Assembly: GCA_017408025.1 (NCBI GenBank)
Contig: JAFQVJ010000017.1
Location: 1 to 54,577, forward strand
Direction: 5' to 3'
Length of the DNA: 54,577 nt
From: Lachnospiraceae bacterium
GTDB taxonomy: Bacteria; Bacillota; Clostridia; Lachnospirales; Lachnospiraceae
The notes under the pieces were generated by a model. That model was not told where the DNA came from. It did not search any database and was given only the letters and a program-made list of their open reading frames with translations. The translations under genes and the position numbers were made by a program. Positions 51,880-54,577 of the stretch are shown here, in pieces (position 1 is the first letter of the stretch; the number at the start of each line of letters is the position of its first letter).

Positions 51880-52632
51880 TTATTTATTGTAATTAACAAT
51901 CTTACCGAAATCTGGCTTAAGTGAAGCACCACCAACTAAACCACCATCAATATCTGCCTGTGCAAATAATTCTGGTGCACTTGCTGCTGAAACACTTCCA
52001 CCATATTGAATACGAATTGCTGCTGCTGTTGCATCATCATATATTTCTGCGATACATGCACGAATAGCAGCACAAACTTCCTGAGCCTGCTCAGTTGTAG
52101 CAACCTTACCTGTTCCGATAGCCCAGATTGGCTCATAAGCGATAACTGCTGTCTTAGCCTGATCTGCTGTTACATTAAGGAATGCAATTTTAATCTGCTG
52201 GCGAATCCAGTCAATAGTAATACCCTGCTCTCTCTGTGTTAAAGACTCACCACAGCAGATAATTGGTGTAATACCATGCTCGAAAGCCTTAAGAACCTTC
52301 TTATTTACTGTCTCGTCTGTCTCAGCAAAATACTCTCTTCTCTCTGAATGGCCAATGATAACATACTTAACACCTACATCATTCAGCATTGCAGGAGCGA
52401 TTTCGCCTGTGTAAGCGCCACTCTCCTCAAAGTACATATTCTCAGCACCGATGTTGATATTACTACCCTTTGCTGCCTCCATAGCTGGAATAATGTCGAT
52501 AGCTGGAACGCAGAATACTACGTCAACTTCGTCATTTGCTACTAAAGGCTTTAATTCGTTTACTAATGCAACTGCCTGGCTTGGAGTCATGTTCATCTTC
52601 CAGTTACCAGCAATAATTTTCTTTCTTGCCAT
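51880..52632 (-). CDS. tpiA: Triosephosphate isomerase
   Basis: The 250-residue enzyme has the family motifs [12 protein letters not shown] (catalytic Lys), [12 protein letters not shown] (catalytic His), [15 protein letters not shown] (catalytic Glu) and the phosphate-binding IQYGGSVSA and [16 protein letters not shown] precedes the ATG of MARKKIIAG; the frame extends 33 bases upstream without a ribosome site. It is the last gene of a gap-pgk-tpiA glycolytic operon; a 15-base palindrome (GTGGGCG-T-CGCCCAC, 52700-52714) lies in the gap to pgk. Confidence 0.98.
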   Translation of the reverse strand: MARKKIIAGNWKMNMTPSQAVALVNELKPLVANDEVDVVFCVPAIDIIPAMEAAKGSNINIGAENMYFEESGAYTGEIAPAMLNDVGVKYVIIGHSERREYFAETDETVNKKVLKAFEHGITPIICCGESLTQREQGITIDWIRQQIKIAFLNVTADQAKTAVIAYEPIWAIGTGKVATTEQAQEVCAAIRACIAEIYDDATAAAIRIQYGGSVSAASAPELFAQADIDGGLVGGASLKPDFGKIVNYNK

Positions 52633-52797
52633 TTTGTTTCTCCTTATATTTTTATAGCATCTCACCCTTCGATAGATTTCATTCTGAAATTATCTCAACG
52701 TGGGCGTCGCCCACTAAAGTTAAACAACTCCTTAGAAAATTAAGCAAGCTTATTTCCTAAGTCTTTCTTTAACTTTGATTGGCTCGTTGCTTTCACG

Positions 52798-53994
52798 CTA
52801 CTTATCGTTTGCTGCTGCTACGCCTGGAAGTTCCTTACCCTCAAGGAACTCAAGTGAAGCACCACCGCCCGTAGAGATGTGTGTCATCTTATCACCGAAG
52901 CCTAATGTGTTTACAGCTGCTGCTGAATCACCACCACCGATGATTGTTGTTGCGTCGATATCTGCTAATGCCTTAGCTACAGCGATTGTACCCTTAGCAA
53001 AGTTTGGCATCTCGAAGCAACCCATTGGTCCGTTCCAAACAACTGTCTTAGCATCCTTGATAGCATCTGCGAAAAGCTCTGCTGTCTTTGGTCCGATGTC
53101 AAGACCTTCCATATCATCTGGAATTCCACCACGCTCAACTACCTTGAAGTTAGCATCGTTAGAGAAATCATCAGCTACTACGTTATCAACTGGGATAAGT
53201 AACTTAACGCCCTTCTCTTCTGCCTTCTTAAGCATGTTTACAGCATATTCCTTGTAATCTTCCTCAAGTAATGACTTACCTACAGGCTCACCTAAACCAG
53301 CCATGAATGTATAAGCCATACCACCACCGATGATAAGTGTATCAACCTTATCAAGTAAGTTCTCAATAACTGGAATCTTTGAAGAAACCTTAGCACCACC
53401 TAAGATTGCTACGAATGGTCTAACTGGATTATTTACAGCGTTACCAAGGAATTCGATTTCCTTCTGCATAAGGTAACCAACTACAGCTGTGTCAACAAAC
53501 TGTGTAACACCAACGTTTGAACAATGTGCTCTATGAGCTGTACCAAAAGCATCATTTACAAATACATCACAAAGTGAAGCTAATTCCTTGCTGAAAGCTT
53601 CGCCGTTCTTTGTCTCTTCTGCTCTGTAACGTGTATTCTCAAGAAGAATCACATCACCATCCTTCATAGCTTCTACAGCAGCCTTTGCGTTTGGTCCAAC
53701 TACCTCTGGATCAGCTGCAAACTTAACTTCCTGTCCCAAAAGCTCTGTTAATCTCTTAGCAACTGGGGCTAAAGATAATTCAGGCTTTGGCTCTCCCTTT
53801 GGCTTACCAAGATGTGAGCAAAGGATAACCTTTCCACCATCATTAATTAACTTCTTAAGAGTAGGAAGAGCTGCAACAAGACGGTTCTCGTCTGTTATGT
53901 TTAATTCAGCATCTAATGGAACGTTGAAATCGCAACGTACCAATACTCTTTTGCCCTGTACATTAATATCATCTACTGATTTCTTATTAAGCAT
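52798..53994 (-). CDS. pgk: Phosphoglycerate kinase
   Basis: The 398-residue kinase is complete: [10 protein letters not shown] (substrate site), [55 protein letters not shown] and the nucleotide-binding [15 protein letters not shown] and GGGDSAAAV. It makes ATP from 1,3-bisphosphoglycerate. AAAGGAG precedes the ATG. It lies between gap and tpiA and ends in TAG. Confidence 0.98.
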   Translation of the reverse strand: MLNKKSVDDINVQGKRVLVRCDFNVPLDAELNITDENRLVAALPTLKKLINDGGKVILCSHLGKPKGEPKPELSLAPVAKRLTELLGQEVKFAADPEVVGPNAKAAVEAMKDGDVILLENTRYRAEETKNGEAFSKELASLCDVFVNDAFGTAHRAHCSNVGVTQFVDTAVVGYLMQKEIEFLGNAVNNPVRPFVAILGGAKVSSKIPVIENLLDKVDTLIIGGGMAYTFMAGLGEPVGKSLLEEDYKEYAVNMLKKAEEKGVKLLIPVDNVVADDFSNDANFKVVERGGIPDDMEGLDIGPKTAELFADAIKDAKTVVWNGPMGCFEMPNFAKGTIAVAKALADIDATTIIGGGDSAAAVNTLGFGDKMTHISTGGGASLEFLEGKELPGVAAANDK

Positions 53995-54148
53995 TTTTAT
54001 GCTCCTTTCTATTTTTATATTGTATTAATAAAACATAAAAATCAAAGTTTGCTTGCAAACTTTCTGCGCCTGAGTGATATTGCGAAGTAATTATTCACCT
54101 TTTGTGAAGTGCGCATATACTATCCTTTAATTGTTTTATAAAACAATT

Positions 54149-54183
54149 AAAGGGTCCAGTCCCGTTATGGAACCGGACCCCTT
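54149..54183 (-). terminator. Hairpin after gap
   Basis: On the minus strand AAGGGGTCCGGTTCC pairs with GGGACTGGACCCTT with two mismatches, followed by TTAATTGTTTT; an AT palindrome (TTTAATTG..CAATTAAA) follows. It may give partial termination between gap and pgk. Confidence 0.7.
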
Positions 54184-54215
54184 AGGCCATTCTTGCGAAT
54201 TATATAAGCTTAAAC

Positions 54216-54577
54216 TTATGCTAACTCTGAGAAGTACTTAATTGTTCTAACCATCTGGCTTGTGTATGAGTTCTCGTTATCATACCAAGAAACAACCTGT
54301 ACCTCATATGTGTCATCATCAACCTTGCAAACCATTGTCTGTGTTGCATCGAATAATGAACCAAATCTCATACCAATGATATCTGAAGAAACGATTTCAT
54401 CCTCATTGTAACCGAATGACTCGTTAGCTGCTGCCTTCATAGCTGCGTTGATACCATCAACAGTTACGTTAGCACCCTTAACTACTGCTGTTAAGATTGT
54501 TGTAGAACCTGTAGGAGTTGGTACTCTCTGAGCAGATCCGATTAACTTTCCGTTTAACTCTGGGATAACTAAGCCGA
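54216..54577 (-). CDS. gap: Glyceraldehyde-3-phosphate dehydrogenase, C-terminal part
   Basis: Only the last 120 codons are in the window; the frame is open to the edge. Motifs are [60 protein letters not shown] and the C-terminal [20 protein letters not shown]. The WYDNENSYT variant, in place of the more usual WYDNEWGYS, and [10 protein letters not shown] are typical of a gut Clostridia subgroup. The catalytic Cys lies outside the window. It heads the gap-pgk-tpiA operon. Confidence 0.97.
   Translation of the reverse strand, partial: GLVIPELNGKLIGSAQRVPTPTGSTTILTAVVKGANVTVDGINAAMKAAANESFGYNEDEIVSSDIIGMRFGSLFDATQTMVCKVDDDTYEVQVVSWYDNENSYTSQMVRTIKYFSELA

Overview
The window looks like chromosome of a low-GC, Gram-positive anaerobe of the Clostridia, most likely a Lachnospiraceae member (Butyrivibrio/Roseburia/Coprococcus-like). 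The reasons are the AT-rich composition, strong AGGAGG-type ribosome sites, tRNA genes without encoded CCA, a DUF5688 protein, an acpS-nnr-alr-mazF cluster, a Rex regulator, NADP-type GDH and a gap-pgk-tpi operon. This assignment is inference from gene content; no search was run. UAG ends several intact genes (alr, aroD, efp, pgk), so the genetic code is standard.

Layout. 1-4372 (-): Ig-like/NodB deacetylase, MoxR ATPase, DUF58 protein and the N-terminus of a membrane protein, probably a transglutaminase-like partner. 4465-7600 (-): TPP-riboswitch operon with a thiamine-binding protein and a ThiXYZ-like importer. 7672-11931: small protein, CapA-like lipoprotein, radical SAM enzyme, AlkD-like repair protein and a SpoU methyltransferase (+). 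11939-17160 (-): ABC-2 exporter with a NarL-type two-component system. 17559-17723: remnant of an iron-dependent alcohol dehydrogenase. 18-22 kb (-): transmembrane Ser/Thr kinase, membrane-anchored trypsin/FHA protein and PP2C phosphatase in one operon. 22.2-29.4 kb (-): yebC, CNNM/CBS protein, mazF without an adjacent antitoxin, alr, nnrDE, acpS and a coiled-coil protein. 29.4-38 kb: rex, ABC-F ATPase (+), a homocitrate/Re-citrate synthase family enzyme, a chemoreceptor and gdhA broken by an in-frame UAG. 37.4-42 kb (-): ABC/FtsX cassette headed by a secreted-peptide gene broken by an in-frame UAA, next to a decayed ISL3 transposase. 42.5-50.8 kb: hypothetical membrane proteins, tRNA-Arg, DUF5688, efp, aroK, aroD, dinB and aroE. 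50.8-51.9 kb: two divergent tRNA-Leu genes in a dense field of palindromes. 51.9-54.6 kb (-): tpiA, pgk and the 3' end of gap.

The most noteworthy items are: (1) the kinase/FHA-protease/phosphatase operon, in which the kinase carries seven tandem copies of an ETVA-type threonine motif and the protease linker carries a matching KTVAVV site just before its FHA domain; (2) the peptide-ABC/FtsX cassette; (3) several families of structured intergenic repeats, including a recurring palindrome with TTGTATAGGAAAGTT arms, a four-way-junction element at 22.24 kb, a 107-bp tandem repeat and a 63-bp triplicate upstream of acpS; (4) clean in-frame nonsense codons in gdhA and in the peptide gene.
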